Source of the DNA: a virus
Reading direction: 5' to 3' (one strand)
IMG/VR virus record: IMGVR_UViG_3300032291_002057
Location: 78,305 to 114,406 of that record
DNA length: 36,102 bases
Below the pieces are notes generated by a model. The model did no database searches. It saw only the letters and a list, made by a program, of their open reading frames with translations, and was not told where the DNA came from. The position numbers were made by a program, and so were the translations under genes. Of this stretch, positions 1 through 7,588 are shown piece after piece. How positions within the stretch are numbered: the first letter of the stretch is position 1; every line of letters starts with the position of its first letter.

Positions 1-1
1 T

Positions 2-502
2 GTTACACGTTTAAGTGCAGGTACAGGTATTAATTTAAGTGGTAGCAACGGTAACGTAACTGTGTCTGCTACTATAACCGGTGGTACGGTAACAAGCGTA
101 GGGTTATCTAGTTCTTCACTAACAGTCACTAATAGTCCAGTTACAACGACAGGTACAATGACTGTTGATTTACCGGCTAATGTAACAATCACTGGTCAAC
201 TTTTATTAAACAACGGACAAAACTTAGCGAATGGCGGGGCGGCAAACTTAGCTGTTACAGCAAGCTACTTCACAACAACTGGTGCAAGTACTGCTACATT
301 AGCAGCCGGTACATCAGGTCAAATAAAAACATTTATGATGGTAGCTGACGGTGGTGACATGGTTATTACTGTTACTAACGCTGGTTGGAAATCAAGTGGT
401 ACTGGAACTATTACATTTGGAGATATAGGTGATGGGTGTACATTGCAATATATGAACAGTAAGTGGTACTGTATCGGACAAAACGGCGTTGCATTCGCAT
501 AA
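2..502 (+). CDS. Tail fibre / structural protein, C-terminal part (5' end outside window)
   Basis: The frame is open to the left edge, so the start lies outside the window; about 166 residues are visible. The visible part is rich in Thr, Ser, Gly, Asn and Val with short beta-strand-like repeats, the composition of trimeric phage fibres. The last 60 residues form a compact domain with Trp and Cys (ending near YCIGQNGVAFA), like the terminal cap domains of tail-fibre proteins. A GTG at 62 could serve as a start, but the same composition continues upstream of it, so an N-terminal truncation by the window edge is more likely. The next gene starts 14 bases downstream on the same strand, and its C-terminus ends in a similar CNGTNWYIG block. 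Confidence 0.75.
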   Translation, partial: VTRLSAGTGINLSGSNGNVTVSATITGGTVTSVGLSSSSLTVTNSPVTTTGTMTVDLPANVTITGQLLLNNGQNLANGGAANLAVTASYFTTTGASTATLAAGTSGQIKTFMMVADGGDMVITVTNAGWKSSGTGTITFGDIGDGCTLQYMNSKWYCIGQNGVAFA

Positions 503-515
503 TTAGGAAAACTAA

Positions 516-1259
516 ATGGCAACAACAATAAAAATTACACAATTGCCGAGTATAGGTAATGGTCTATCTGCAAATACAATACTACCAGTAGTTAATACAA
601 CCGGTACAGCAATCACTGCTAAAGTAGCGGTAAGCAATGTTGCTAACTTTATCTTAACCGAAGCAGGTAACACATTACAACCAGCATTTCTATCTACTAT
701 TGCATATTCAGTTGCAAACTCTGCACAGCCAAATATTACTAGTGTTGGCACATTGAGTGTTAACACATTAAAAATTTCAGGTGGCACTAATGGACGATAT
801 TTACAAACTGATGGTACAGGTAATCTAGCATGGGTAGCCGGCGGTGGTTCGGGTAACGGTGTAGTTGGTGGTTCAAATACACAAATACAATTTAACGATG
901 CTGGTAGTTTTGGTGGTCAATCAGGTTTCACATTTAACAAAGTAACAAATGTACTAGCTACGCCAGGTAATATAACAGCTACTGGCAACATTATTGGTGC
1001 TAGCTTAACAACAAGTGGTGTATTATCAGTTATAGGTAATGCTAATATAGGTAACATAGGCACAGCCAGTGTAGTATCTACAACTAGCGTTACAACAACT
1101 CCAACAGCCTATGCTAATCTAATTGCAGTAGCTGGTGCCCGTGCATTTATCAACAACGGTAACTTAGCGGCTTCAGGTAACTTTGGGGCACAAGTCATTG
1201 GTGGTGGTTCAAATTTAGTTCCTGTATGGTGTAACGGAACTAATTGGTATATTGGATAA
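516..1259 (+). CDS. Repeat-rich tail fibre protein (247 aa)
   Basis: An AGGAAA ribosome site lies 7 bases before the ATG. The protein starts with a short polar stretch (MATTIKITQLPSIG), a form common at the N-terminus of phage structural fibres. The middle carries the module GGSNTQIQFND followed by GxSGFTFNK (about residues 117-145), which recurs in the next gene, and then NANIGNIGT beta-repeats. It ends in a GAQVIGGGSN...WCNGTNWYIG cap resembling the end of the preceding gene. Low-complexity Asn/Gly/Thr repeats and position in a row of fibre genes support a receptor-binding or fibre role. No enzymatic motif is visible. Confidence 0.75.
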   Translation: MATTIKITQLPSIGNGLSANTILPVVNTTGTAITAKVAVSNVANFILTEAGNTLQPAFLSTIAYSVANSAQPNITSVGTLSVNTLKISGGTNGRYLQTDGTGNLAWVAGGGSGNGVVGGSNTQIQFNDAGSFGGQSGFTFNKVTNVLATPGNITATGNIIGASLTTSGVLSVIGNANIGNIGTASVVSTTSVTTTPTAYANLIAVAGARAFINNGNLAASGNFGAQVIGGGSNLVPVWCNGTNWYIG

Positions 1260-1286
1260 AAATTAAAAAAATAAAGGAAAAACAAA

Positions 1287-3635
1287 ATGGCAATATTTAA
1301 TAATAAACCAGCTTCTGTAGGACTAAGTGATCCAAAACTAGTTCGTCAAACAGAAACAGCATTAGCACAGGCAGCAATCATTGCTAGAGGCAAAACAACA
1401 GTAACTAGTGCAGGTGAACTTATTTTACCTAACACTACATTAGCAGTAGGTGCAAACTCAGTATCTACTACAACTAGTGCTAACAATAGTTCTGCTGATA
1501 TTGTTACTGTATATTCAGGCCAAGGTGCGATATATGCTAGTTCGATTGATCAAACTGTAAATCAAACAGTTGTTAATCAGATTGGCGTAAATTCTATTGT
1601 AGCAGGAAATAATATTACTATTACATCAACCGGAACTTCTCAAGGTACCGGTATTGTTACAGTAAATGCAGTACTTGATGGTAATAATGCTCCTGGCGGT
1701 AGTAACACACAAATTCAATTTAATGATGGTGGTGTGTTTGGTGGTAATGCAGGGTTTACATTTAATAAAACAACCGGAGTATTAGCTGCACCATTTTTCA
1801 GTGGTCCTGGAAATAGTTTAAGTAATATTCAAGGTACAAACGTAACTGGTGCAGTTGCATTTGCTGGTACTGCTAACTCAGTAGCACTTGCAAACGTATC
1901 AGGTGCAGGTAACATTGCAAGCATTAACTTAACTGGTAGCACAAGTAATATCTTATACGGCAACGGAGTATTTGCGGCAGTAGCTATAAGCGCAGGCATT
2001 GCTAACGGTACTTCAAATGTAACTGTTCCTGCTGTTAATGGAAACGTCAATATTGTATCTGCTGGCAATACAACAATGGTTGTTACTGGCACAGGTGCTA
2101 ACATCACAGGTACGTTAAGTGTCAGTAGTAATGCTAATATTGGTAATATTGGTGCAACATTATTTGTTGGTAATATCAGTGGTACTGGTAATAGTAACGT
2201 AGGCAATTTAGGATTTGGTGCCGGTGTTATAAGTGGTACTGGCAATATAACAGCAGGTAATATCATAGGTAATGGACAAGCATTAACTGGATTAGCAGGT
2301 GCTAATGTGTCAGGTTTTGTTCCTAATGCCAATGTTGCTAATACCGCATTCTCTGTAGCAGCCGCTAATGTTTCAGGATTAGGCAATATCGCAACCATAA
2401 ACATAAATGGAAATAACCAAACATGGTTAGCAGGCAATGGTGTATTTGCTAATATTGTTGTTCCTTCTGTTGGTAACATCGCAACAATCAACTTAGATGG
2501 TAATAGTTCTAATGTACTTAGAGGTGATGGTACGTTTGCGGCAGATGCTAATAGTAGTTACGGAAACAGCAACGTTGCAACATTCTTAGCAAGTTACGGC
2601 AGTAATACAATGACTACAACTGGTAATGTATCAGTTGGTAATATCATAGGTAACGGACAAGCATTGACTGGGTTAACAGGTGCTAATGTGTCAGGGCAAG
2701 TAGGTAACGCATTAGTAGCCGGCACAGTATACACAAATGCACAACCAAATATTACAAGTACAGGTATACTTGCAAGTTTAAGTGTTTCTGGTAATGCTAA
2801 CGTAGGTAATATTGGTACTGCTCAAGTTCTTGCTTCTGCTAATGTTACTACACCGCAATTTATATCTAATGTTATAACTGGCACTGCTCCGTTTGTTGTA
2901 ACAAGCACAACACAAGTTGCTAATTTAAATGTAGCAACATCAGGTGTAGCAAATACAGTAAATGATGCGACTCAATCTAACATCACAAGTGTTGGTACAT
3001 TAACATCTGTTTCTGTGTCGGGTAATGCTAACGTTGGCAACTTAGGCACAACAACAGCAATCATTACAACTGGTAACATCACTACTATTAACAGCGGTTT
3101 ACTACAAAATGGTAATAGCAATATTACTATAACTGCTAATGGTAACGTAACTATTGCCGCAATTGGTAATGCAACAATGACTGTAACTGGTACAGGTGCA
3201 AACATAACAGGTACATTAAGTGCTAGTGGTAATGCTAACGTTGCTAATATTGGTGCTACAGATGGTGTGTTTACCGGAAACATAAGTGGCAATACAAACG
3301 GTTTTACTATCGGTTACTTGAACATTCCGCAAGTTGCGGCAGCTAATGCTACACTTGCATTAACTGATGCAGGTAAACATTACTACTCAACTACTGCTGG
3401 TAACTTGACATTGACTATTCCTCTTAATTCAAGTGTAGCATTTGCTACTGGTACAGCAATCAGTGTTGTTGTTCAAGCGGCAGGCAACGTGTTAGTCAAT
3501 GCGGCATCAGGTGTAACGTTGTATATGGGAGGCAATGCAACTGCTGGCAACAGAGTTATAAGTACTTATGGTATGGCAACACTAATGAAAGTAGCAAGTG
3601 ATACTTGGTTCATTAACGGTACAGGAGTAGCATAA
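1287..3635 (+). CDS. Large repetitive tail fibre / adhesin (782 aa)
   Basis: The ATG has an AAAGGA site 9 bases upstream. Almost the whole protein is built of degenerate repeats such as NANVGNIGT, GTGANITGTLS and GNGQALTGLTGANVSG, expected to fold as a triple beta-helix fibre shaft. Near residue 138 it repeats the GGSNTQIQFND...GFTFNK module of the preceding gene. The last 115 residues (from about LNIPQVAAANATLALTDAGKHYYSTT) are less repetitive and look like a C-terminal tip domain with a beta-sandwich pattern ending in WFINGTGVA. The stop overlaps the next start (TAATG), so the two are translationally coupled. The internal repeats give room for recombination and length variation. Confidence 0.8.
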   Translation: MAIFNNKPASVGLSDPKLVRQTETALAQAAIIARGKTTVTSAGELILPNTTLAVGANSVSTTTSANNSSADIVTVYSGQGAIYASSIDQTVNQTVVNQIGVNSIVAGNNITITSTGTSQGTGIVTVNAVLDGNNAPGGSNTQIQFNDGGVFGGNAGFTFNKTTGVLAAPFFSGPGNSLSNIQGTNVTGAVAFAGTANSVALANVSGAGNIASINLTGSTSNILYGNGVFAAVAISAGIANGTSNVTVPAVNGNVNIVSAGNTTMVVTGTGANITGTLSVSSNANIGNIGATLFVGNISGTGNSNVGNLGFGAGVISGTGNITAGNIIGNGQALTGLAGANVSGFVPNANVANTAFSVAAANVSGLGNIATININGNNQTWLAGNGVFANIVVPSVGNIATINLDGNSSNVLRGDGTFAADANSSYGNSNVATFLASYGSNTMTTTGNVSVGNIIGNGQALTGLTGANVSGQVGNALVAGTVYTNAQPNITSTGILASLSVSGNANVGNIGTAQVLASANVTTPQFISNVITGTAPFVVTSTTQVANLNVATSGVANTVNDATQSNITSVGTLTSVSVSGNANVGNLGTTTAIITTGNITTINSGLLQNGNSNITITANGNVTIAAIGNATMTVTGTGANITGTLSASGNANVANIGATDGVFTGNISGNTNGFTIGYLNIPQVAAANATLALTDAGKHYYSTTAGNLTLTIPLNSSVAFATGTAISVVVQAAGNVLVNAASGVTLYMGGNATAGNRVISTYGMATLMKVASDTWFINGTGVA
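2063..2157 (+). repeat. Internal fibre repeat, copy 1 of about 95 bp
   Basis: This stretch (encoding roughly GNTTMVVTGTGANITGTLS...NIGNIGAT) recurs with scattered synonymous and conservative changes at about 3161-3257 in the same gene. A second repeat family encodes IIGNGQALTGLxGANVSG at about 2256-2315 and 2637-2695. The copies are diverged at the DNA level, pointing to old duplications. Confidence 0.7.
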
Positions 3636-4378
3636 TGAGTGGCATAATGATGACTATGATGAATAATGTAGCGGGAGCAAATGTAACTTATGTTCCGCTA
3701 GCAGGAAGTTTGTCATTCAACGGAAGCAGTCAGTATCTTAGTATGGCGCCGGGTTTTGCATTAGGTACCGGTGCTTACACTATAGAAGGTTGGTGTTACA
3801 ACAACAGTAGTTATGCATCTCAAAAGTCATTAGTTGCTACAGATCAATCAGGCGCACTAAGTCTATTCAACACTGACGCACAATCATTTACCTTAGACAA
3901 ATATGGTGGCGGTGGTGCAAGAACTTATACTTTTCCCAGTAACACCTTACAGGTCAACCAGTGGCAGTATATCATACTAAACCGCAATGCTAGCACTCAA
4001 ATAGAAACTATGTACGTGGGTACTTTCGTCAATACCAGTTCTTATGTAATCTGCAATCGTGCTACCGGTGCCGCAGGTGGGACAAGTGTTAGCGGTGGAA
4101 CACAAGTCAACAATCTTGATTACACAGGTGTTTGTAACTGGATAGGCAGATTCTACGGCGGATATTGGTCTGGCTTCATTACCAACCTTAGAGCCACTGT
4201 GGGCACAGCAGTTTATGACAGCACCATTAGCACTGTGACCGCACCCGCATTTCCATTGACCAGCCTAGCTAATACCAAGTACTTGATGTTAGGTGCTGAT
4301 GTGACCACAGACACATCAGGCACGCAAACTGTGACCAATAATGGTACAGTAACACAAACTGCTACTGTACCATTCTAA
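3635..4378 (+). CDS. Concanavalin/LamG-like jelly-roll domain virion protein (247 aa)
   Basis: The start overlaps the stop of the large fibre gene. From about residue 25 the sequence has the LamG/pentraxin jelly-roll pattern: SLSFNGSSQYLSM, then YTIEGWCY, a WQYIILNR strand, and a late GFITNLRATVGTAVYD strand. This pattern is typical of carbohydrate-binding domains on phage fibres and appendages. The last 45 residues (TKYLMLGADVTTDTSGTQTV) match the usual end of such domains. Placement directly after the fibre shaft suggests a sugar-binding tip or accessory adhesin. Internal Met codons near the start (SGIMMTMMNN) leave the exact start slightly open; the coupled ATG at 3635 is preferred. Confidence 0.75.
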   Translation: MSGIMMTMMNNVAGANVTYVPLAGSLSFNGSSQYLSMAPGFALGTGAYTIEGWCYNNSSYASQKSLVATDQSGALSLFNTDAQSFTLDKYGGGGARTYTFPSNTLQVNQWQYIILNRNASTQIETMYVGTFVNTSSYVICNRATGAAGGTSVSGGTQVNNLDYTGVCNWIGRFYGGYWSGFITNLRATVGTAVYDSTISTVTAPAFPLTSLANTKYLMLGADVTTDTSGTQTVTNNGTVTQTATVPF

Positions 4379-4385
4379 TACAAAA

Positions 4386-5228
4386 ATGAAACAAGACCCA
4401 CGAACAATAATAGATACAAGTCAGGATCATACCTTTCACCCTCCTGCCGACAAAAAAGTATTAGTAGATAGGACACTTGAAGACAAATTTAGTTTGATTT
4501 GGAAGGCTGATAAACTAGATACCAGAGATTACAAATATCAAGTAACATCTAAAGTAAGTCCTAATACTGTAGATTTAAGAAGTTATTGTAGCCCAATAGA
4601 AAATCAAGGTAGTCTTGGTAGCTGTACTGGTCAAGCAATTGCAGGAGCAATAGAACTATTAAACAAGCGTAGTGGTAAGCCAACCGATGTTAGTAGATTG
4701 TTTATCTATTACTATGAACGATTATTACTTGGTACAGTTAACTACGATAGTGGTGCTTATATACGTGATGGTATTAAAGCAACAAATCATTATGGTGCAA
4801 GTTTAGAATCACTATGGCCACATGATGTTAGAAAGTTTAAACAAGAACCAATTATTGAAGCAAAAAATGATGCATTAAATCGTAAAGTAACACGATATGA
4901 AAGGATAACAAACTTCAATGGATGTATAGATGCATTAACAAATGGATATCCAGTTATAATAGGTTTTCATGTATATACCAGTTTTATGTCTACTATTGTA
5001 GCACGTACTGGTAATATGCCTTATCCAAACATAAGGCGTGAACGATTGTTAGGTGGTCATGCTGTATTATTAGTTGGTTATAACAAAAATAAAAAAGTTT
5101 TTATTGCACGTAATAGCTGGGGAACTAGTTGGGGAGACAAAGGGTATTTTTATATGCCATTTCAAGTTATACAGAATCAAACTATGAGCGGAGACTTTTG
5201 GATAATCAATTCAGTAAATAATCCATAA
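4386..5228 (+). CDS. Papain-family (C1A) cysteine protease
   Basis: The full catalytic set of clan CA family C1 is visible: oxyanion Gln74 and nucleophile Cys80 in ENQGSLGSCTGQA, His225 in LGGHAVLLVGY, and Asn243 in ARNSWGTSWGDKGYF. About 60 residues precede the mature domain and could be a short pro-segment or a virion-docking part; no signal peptide is seen. It lies 7 bases after the lectin-like gene and just before a terminator, so it is the last gene of the tail-fibre operon. C1 peptidases occur among virion genes of large phages, but their targets are mostly unknown. Roles in fibre maturation or in digesting host surface protein are inference. Confidence 0.9.
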   Translation: MKQDPRTIIDTSQDHTFHPPADKKVLVDRTLEDKFSLIWKADKLDTRDYKYQVTSKVSPNTVDLRSYCSPIENQGSLGSCTGQAIAGAIELLNKRSGKPTDVSRLFIYYYERLLLGTVNYDSGAYIRDGIKATNHYGASLESLWPHDVRKFKQEPIIEAKNDALNRKVTRYERITNFNGCIDALTNGYPVIIGFHVYTSFMSTIVARTGNMPYPNIRRERLLGGHAVLLVGYNKNKKVFIARNSWGTSWGDKGYFYMPFQVIQNQTMSGDFWIINSVNNP

Positions 5229-5253
5229 AAAAAGCCCCATTAGGGGCTTTTTT
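5228..5253. terminator. Bidirectional intrinsic terminator
   Basis: A perfect inverted repeat AAAAAAGCCCC / GGGGCTTTTTT with an ATTA loop sits between the convergent protease gene and the minus-strand gene that ends at 5252. It has T-runs on both sides, so it can stop transcription in either direction. The minus-strand stop codon lies inside the stem. Confidence 0.9.
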
Positions 5254-5458
5254 ATTTCAAGCGTGATAGCATGTAATTGGTATACATTCGTTCACACATT
5301 GCTGGAATTTCTACAAACGGATCCTCAAGATAAAATGGACAACCGTTTTTCCATTTCTGTTTATCTTTAAAATATTTTAATTCAAGCAAGTCTTTTTTAT
5401 TGGCTGGATTGAATTCCCTACGAGGGTTAAATGCTTTTCGGAATGTATGTAGACTCAT
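5252..5458 (-). CDS. Small hypothetical protein (68 aa)
   Basis: Not recognised. A basic protein with alternating charged and aromatic residues (FNPRREFNPANKKDLLELKYFKDKQKWKNG) and a C-terminal YTNYMLSRLK; no membrane segment. It starts 2 bases after the stop of the 69-residue gene upstream without its own Shine-Dalgarno, so it is probably translated by coupling. Its stop lies in the bidirectional terminator, making it the last gene of the small-gene cluster. It is kept as real because its frame fills the space exactly between coupled neighbour and terminator. Confidence 0.7.
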   Translation of the reverse strand: MSLHTFRKAFNPRREFNPANKKDLLELKYFKDKQKWKNGCPFYLEDPFVEIPAMCERMYTNYMLSRLK

Positions 5459-5460
5459 AG

Positions 5461-5670
5461 TTATACGTCTCGGTCCATTTCGCCGGCTTCTTTGACTAAT
5501 GACAATACTTCATCCAATGTGTTGCACAAGATTTTAGCATTCACATAATCACCCTTTTTGTTACGGCCGCCGGCTTCTACCATAAAGCCATTGTCGTACA
5601 TATTGATTGTAAATGATTCATTTACCTTTGTTAACTTGTCTCCAAGTTTGCTTACTGATTTAGATGCCAT
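5461..5670 (-). CDS. Small phage protein of NMYDNGF type (69 aa)
   Basis: The ATG follows a TAAGGAAAC site. The sequence ESFTINMYDNGFMVEAGGRNKKGDYVNAKILCNTLDEVLSLVKEAGE resembles, from memory, a family of small proteins in cyanophages and other T4-like phages that carry a NMYDNGF core and end in an acidic helix. Function is unknown. A compact alpha/beta fold is likely, with beta strands in the first half and a helix at LDEVLSLVKEAG. The gene is coupled to the downstream 68-residue gene. Confidence 0.75.
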   Translation of the reverse strand: MASKSVSKLGDKLTKVNESFTINMYDNGFMVEAGGRNKKGDYVNAKILCNTLDEVLSLVKEAGEMDRDV

Positions 5671-5689
5671 TTTGTTTCCTTATATAGGT

Positions 5690-5709
5690 AAAGGCGCAGT
5701 TGCGCCTTT
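5690..5709 (-). terminator. Probable hairpin terminator between small genes
   Basis: A perfect 9-bp inverted repeat (AAAGGCGCA / TGCGCCTTT, 2-nt loop) lies just after the stop of the 128-residue gene on the minus strand. The following T-tract is poor, so it may only attenuate read-through into the next small gene. Confidence 0.55.
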
Positions 5710-5713
5710 ACTA

Positions 5714-6100
5714 TTACTTAACACCAACTTCTGCCAAGATTTGTTCAGCGGACACTTCTTGAGTTGGAGACTTTTTAGCACGTGCCTTAAGATTAGCCAT
5801 GCTGGGCTTAGCCTTAGTAGACTTAACCTTGACTTCGCCCTTGCTTGCCTCTTTGACACGATCATCCAAAGAATCAGCAATAGTAGCCTGATCACTAGGT
5901 GATTGAAATTCAGCATGAGATTGAAGATACTTGAGAGCCTCGACCTTTGTCATTTCGCTAGGCAACTCAACCAAGTCAATACGACTTGCGCCACCCTTAG
6001 TGAATTGTTTGATACGACGGATCATATCATCAGTGAAACGAACCTTAGTATTACCATTGTGAGTAGTAATACCTGCGACTTTGAAAGTTTGATTAGCCAT
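5714..6100 (-). CDS. Hypothetical lysine-rich small phage protein (128 aa)
   Basis: The start at 6100 is chosen because MANQTFKV follows a clear AAAGGAAAC site; the upstream open frame has no such site. The first 60 residues (TFKVAGITTHNGNTKVRFTDDMIRRIKQFTKGGASRIDLVELPSEMTKVEALKYLQSH) look like a compact alpha/beta domain. The rest is Lys/Ala-rich and probably disordered, with a short acidic end (SAEQILAEVGVK). It has its own sigma70 promoter at 6157-6185. No family with a known function is recognised. Confidence 0.75.
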   Translation of the reverse strand: MANQTFKVAGITTHNGNTKVRFTDDMIRRIKQFTKGGASRIDLVELPSEMTKVEALKYLQSHAEFQSPSDQATIADSLDDRVKEASKGEVKVKSTKAKPSMANLKARAKKSPTQEVSAEQILAEVGVK

Positions 6101-6156
6101 TTTGTTTCCTTTAAAGATATAGCTAGTTAATAAAATATGTCTTGCGACACAATATA

Positions 6157-6185
6157 ATGATAACACAGGTAGTTTCCAATGTCAA
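6157..6185 (-). promoter_or_regulatory. Sigma70-type promoter for the 128-aa gene
   Basis: The minus strand reads TTGACA (6180-6185), a 17-nt spacer, then TATCAT (6157-6162). The leader is about 57 nt and ends in AAAGGAAAC before the ATG at 6100. Confidence 0.85.
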
Positions 6186-6206
6186 CCACCAATGTTACCA
6201 AAATAC

Positions 6207-6362
6207 TCATGCGAGGTTAGCTGATTCGGACATCAACAACCTACCATACATACTGCGGGCCATTCCAATTGCCGCAAAAGGATTATCTGCTTGAATAGTC
6301 ACACGACTAAAGCCTGCACCCGGTTCATCTTTGTATTTTACCAATACCCAATACGTGTTCAT
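6207..6362 (-). CDS. 51-aa microprotein, coupled to upstream gene
   Basis: An ATG at 6362 overlaps the TGA of the preceding 76-residue gene (ATGA). The frame encodes 51 residues beginning MNTYWVLVKYKDEPGAGFSR and ending in MSESANLA. The pattern of a beta strand, a turn, ITIQADNPFAA and an amphipathic helix (IGMARSMYGRLLMS) is a credible small alpha/beta fold resembling phage proteins that contain a DNPFxA helix cap. The stop-start overlap and protein-like composition argue that it is real. Confidence 0.7.
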   Translation of the reverse strand: MNTYWVLVKYKDEPGAGFSRVTIQADNPFAAIGMARSMYGRLLMSESANLA

Positions 6363-6589
6363 ACTTTACCTTTCAGAGTAAATTTACCAAGAAGATTTTT
6401 TGCCTTAGAGAAATCGGTAATGTCATCAGTTACCTCAACTCTTTTTAAGACAAGTTCGGCGCGGGCCATTTCGAATAATTGATTTGTATATTCCGCATAT
6501 TCATCACTAATTGTTTGCAACCAAATATCATATTCTTCCTCAGAAAGGGACATGATAAATTGTAAATTGCGTTGGTCTTCTTTATTCAT
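6359..6589 (-). CDS. Small acidic helical protein (76 aa)
   Basis: The start at 6589 directly abuts the stop of the 137-residue gene. The sequence is acidic and largely helical (SLSEEEYDIWLQTISDEYAEYTNQLFEMARAELVLKR), with a basic tail KNLLGKFTLKGKV. No domain is recognised. Its stop overlaps the start of the 51-residue microprotein. It is the middle gene of a three-gene unit under the promoter at 7037-7065. Confidence 0.7.
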   Translation of the reverse strand: MNKEDQRNLQFIMSLSEEEYDIWLQTISDEYAEYTNQLFEMARAELVLKRVEVTDDITDFSKAKNLLGKFTLKGKV

Positions 6590-7003
6590 TCAAGCCTCCA
6601 CTACGTAGTCAGCATTCCACTTACCGATATTAACATTCACATACCAACCTACGTTGAAGTAGTCGGATTGGATATCACTTTTATCCCAATTACCGTCGTT
6701 CATTGCAGTCAACACCTCGGTCAAGAATGCCTTAGCATCACCGTCATAGTGTTCATGGAACCAGTAAGGGTTAACATCACAATAACCACGAGTATTGGGC
6801 TTGAAACCTTTTGCAACCTGATAAAAATTATTACCACACACACGGTTGCTGTTGCCGATAAAATCAATCTTACCGGACTTGAGAGTCAACACCAAACTTG
6901 AATGATGACGGACACTCAACGAACCCTTGATACCATACTTTTTAAGCACAGCCTTGACTTTAGGGGCGATTTCTGATTTGCGTTCTTGAGACATGTAAGC
7001 CAT
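6590..7003 (-). CDS. Phage/plasmid accessory protein, LPD29-like (137 aa)
   Basis: The ATG follows AAAGGAG in the conserved leader. MAYMSQERKSEIAPKVKAVLKKYGIKG, then HHSSLVLTLKSGKIDFIGN and a tail NVGWYVNVNIGKWNADYVVE, resemble a small domain known from phages and plasmids that I recall as large polyvalent protein-associated domain 29. That assignment is from memory and unchecked. The fold appears to be an N-terminal helix pair followed by beta strands. Function is unknown; these domains occur in proteins delivered or expressed early by mobile elements. It is the first gene of its promoter unit. Confidence 0.7.
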   Translation of the reverse strand: MAYMSQERKSEIAPKVKAVLKKYGIKGSLSVRHHSSLVLTLKSGKIDFIGNSNRVCGNNFYQVAKGFKPNTRGYCDVNPYWFHEHYDGDAKAFLTEVLTAMNDGNWDKSDIQSDYFNVGWYVNVNIGKWNADYVVEA

Positions 7004-7036
7004 TTGAAAACTCCTTTAATCAACTGAACAGACTAT

Positions 7037-7065
7037 AGTATAAGCCCAAACCGATTCATTGTCAA
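7037..7065 (-). promoter_or_regulatory. Repeated early promoter cassette, copy 1
   Basis: Minus strand: TTGACA at 7060-7065, 17-nt spacer, TATACT at 7037-7042, then a 33-nt leader ending in AAAGGAG before the ATG at 7003. The cassette from start codon to -10 is almost identical to that at 8798-8826. Confidence 0.9.
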
Positions 7066-7070
7066 CCGTT

Positions 7071-7337
7071 TTAAACGTCCCACTGATGACCGCGGAAGTA
7101 AGAAACTTGTACTTCCGTAGTGCCGCTACCGGGGTGATAGTCTTTGTTGACAACAAAGCCCTCGGCCTTCAAAAAAGTTTCCAAACGACTACGGGTTTCA
7201 GGACCAGTAGTGTCAACATAAATCATGGACCGTTTGCCATAGGTTTCATTATGGACCGCTTTCAACCCATTTTTAGTGTATTTGTCGGTATTGAAAAACT
7301 TGTCAAGAACCACGAAAAGTTGCTTTTTGGACTTCAT
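7071..7337 (-). CDS. Small hypothetical protein (88 aa)
   Basis: The ATG follows the cassette leader with AAAGGAG. A basic, mixed alpha/beta protein: LFVVLDKFFNTDKYTKNGLKAVHNETYGKRSMIYVDTTG, then a helix RSRLETFLKAEGFVVNKDYHPGSGTTEVQVSYFRG. The middle resembles an alternating strand/helix domain of about 80 residues. No catalytic motif and no family recognised. It is a single-gene unit between two promoter cassettes; its stop lies only a few bases from the next promoter's -35 box. Confidence 0.7.
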   Translation of the reverse strand: MKSKKQLFVVLDKFFNTDKYTKNGLKAVHNETYGKRSMIYVDTTGPETRSRLETFLKAEGFVVNKDYHPGSGTTEVQVSYFRGHQWDV

Positions 7338-7370
7338 TTGTTTACTCCTTTAATCAACAGAACAGACTAT

Positions 7371-7399
7371 AGTATAAACCCAAAACGATTTATTGTCAA
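7371..7399 (-). promoter_or_regulatory. Repeated early promoter cassette, copy 2
   Basis: TTGACA at 7394-7399, 17-nt spacer, TATACT at 7371-7376 on the minus strand, followed by the same leader type (CTGTTGATTAAAGGAG) before the ATG at 7337. Confidence 0.9.
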
Positions 7400-7405
7400 C
7401 CCGTT

Positions 7406-7588
7406 TTATGAATTCATTGTTTCAAAAGGACTGAATACTTCAGTATTACTTTCTTCATCTTCCATAGATTCAAGGGTATCATACACCAACCCAAGAGGAA
7501 CATCCAATCGTTTTGCAATTGCTGTAGGGTGAACACCATCTTCCAACATTTCTTGAATATCAATAGACAACTCTGACATTTTACTCAT
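7406..7588 (-). CDS. Small helix-turn-helix protein (60 aa)
   Basis: Residues 8-40 (SIDIQEMLEDGVHPTAIAKRLDVPLGLVYDTLESM) have the pattern of a helix-turn-helix: a helix, the turn DGVHPTAIAKRL and a recognition-like helix PLGLVYDTLE. The C-terminal 20 residues are acidic. It could be a small DNA-binding regulator. The start overlaps the stop of the upstream membrane-protein gene (ATGA), so it is coupled and is the last of a three-gene unit. An internal Met at residue 4 is a possible alternative start. The DNA target is unknown. Confidence 0.7.
   Translation of the reverse strand: MSKMSELSIDIQEMLEDGVHPTAIAKRLDVPLGLVYDTLESMEDEESNTEVFSPFETMNS

Noticed and set aside
1829-2491. Long open frame on the minus strand within the fibre gene (220 codons)
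   Set aside because: It is antisense to a repetitive fibre gene; Asn/Gly/Thr-rich coding gives stop-free antisense frames. Its Pro/Leu/Val-only composition is not protein-like.
2972-3292. Second antisense frame in the fibre gene
   Set aside because: Same cause: low-complexity mirror of the repeats, with no ribosome site.
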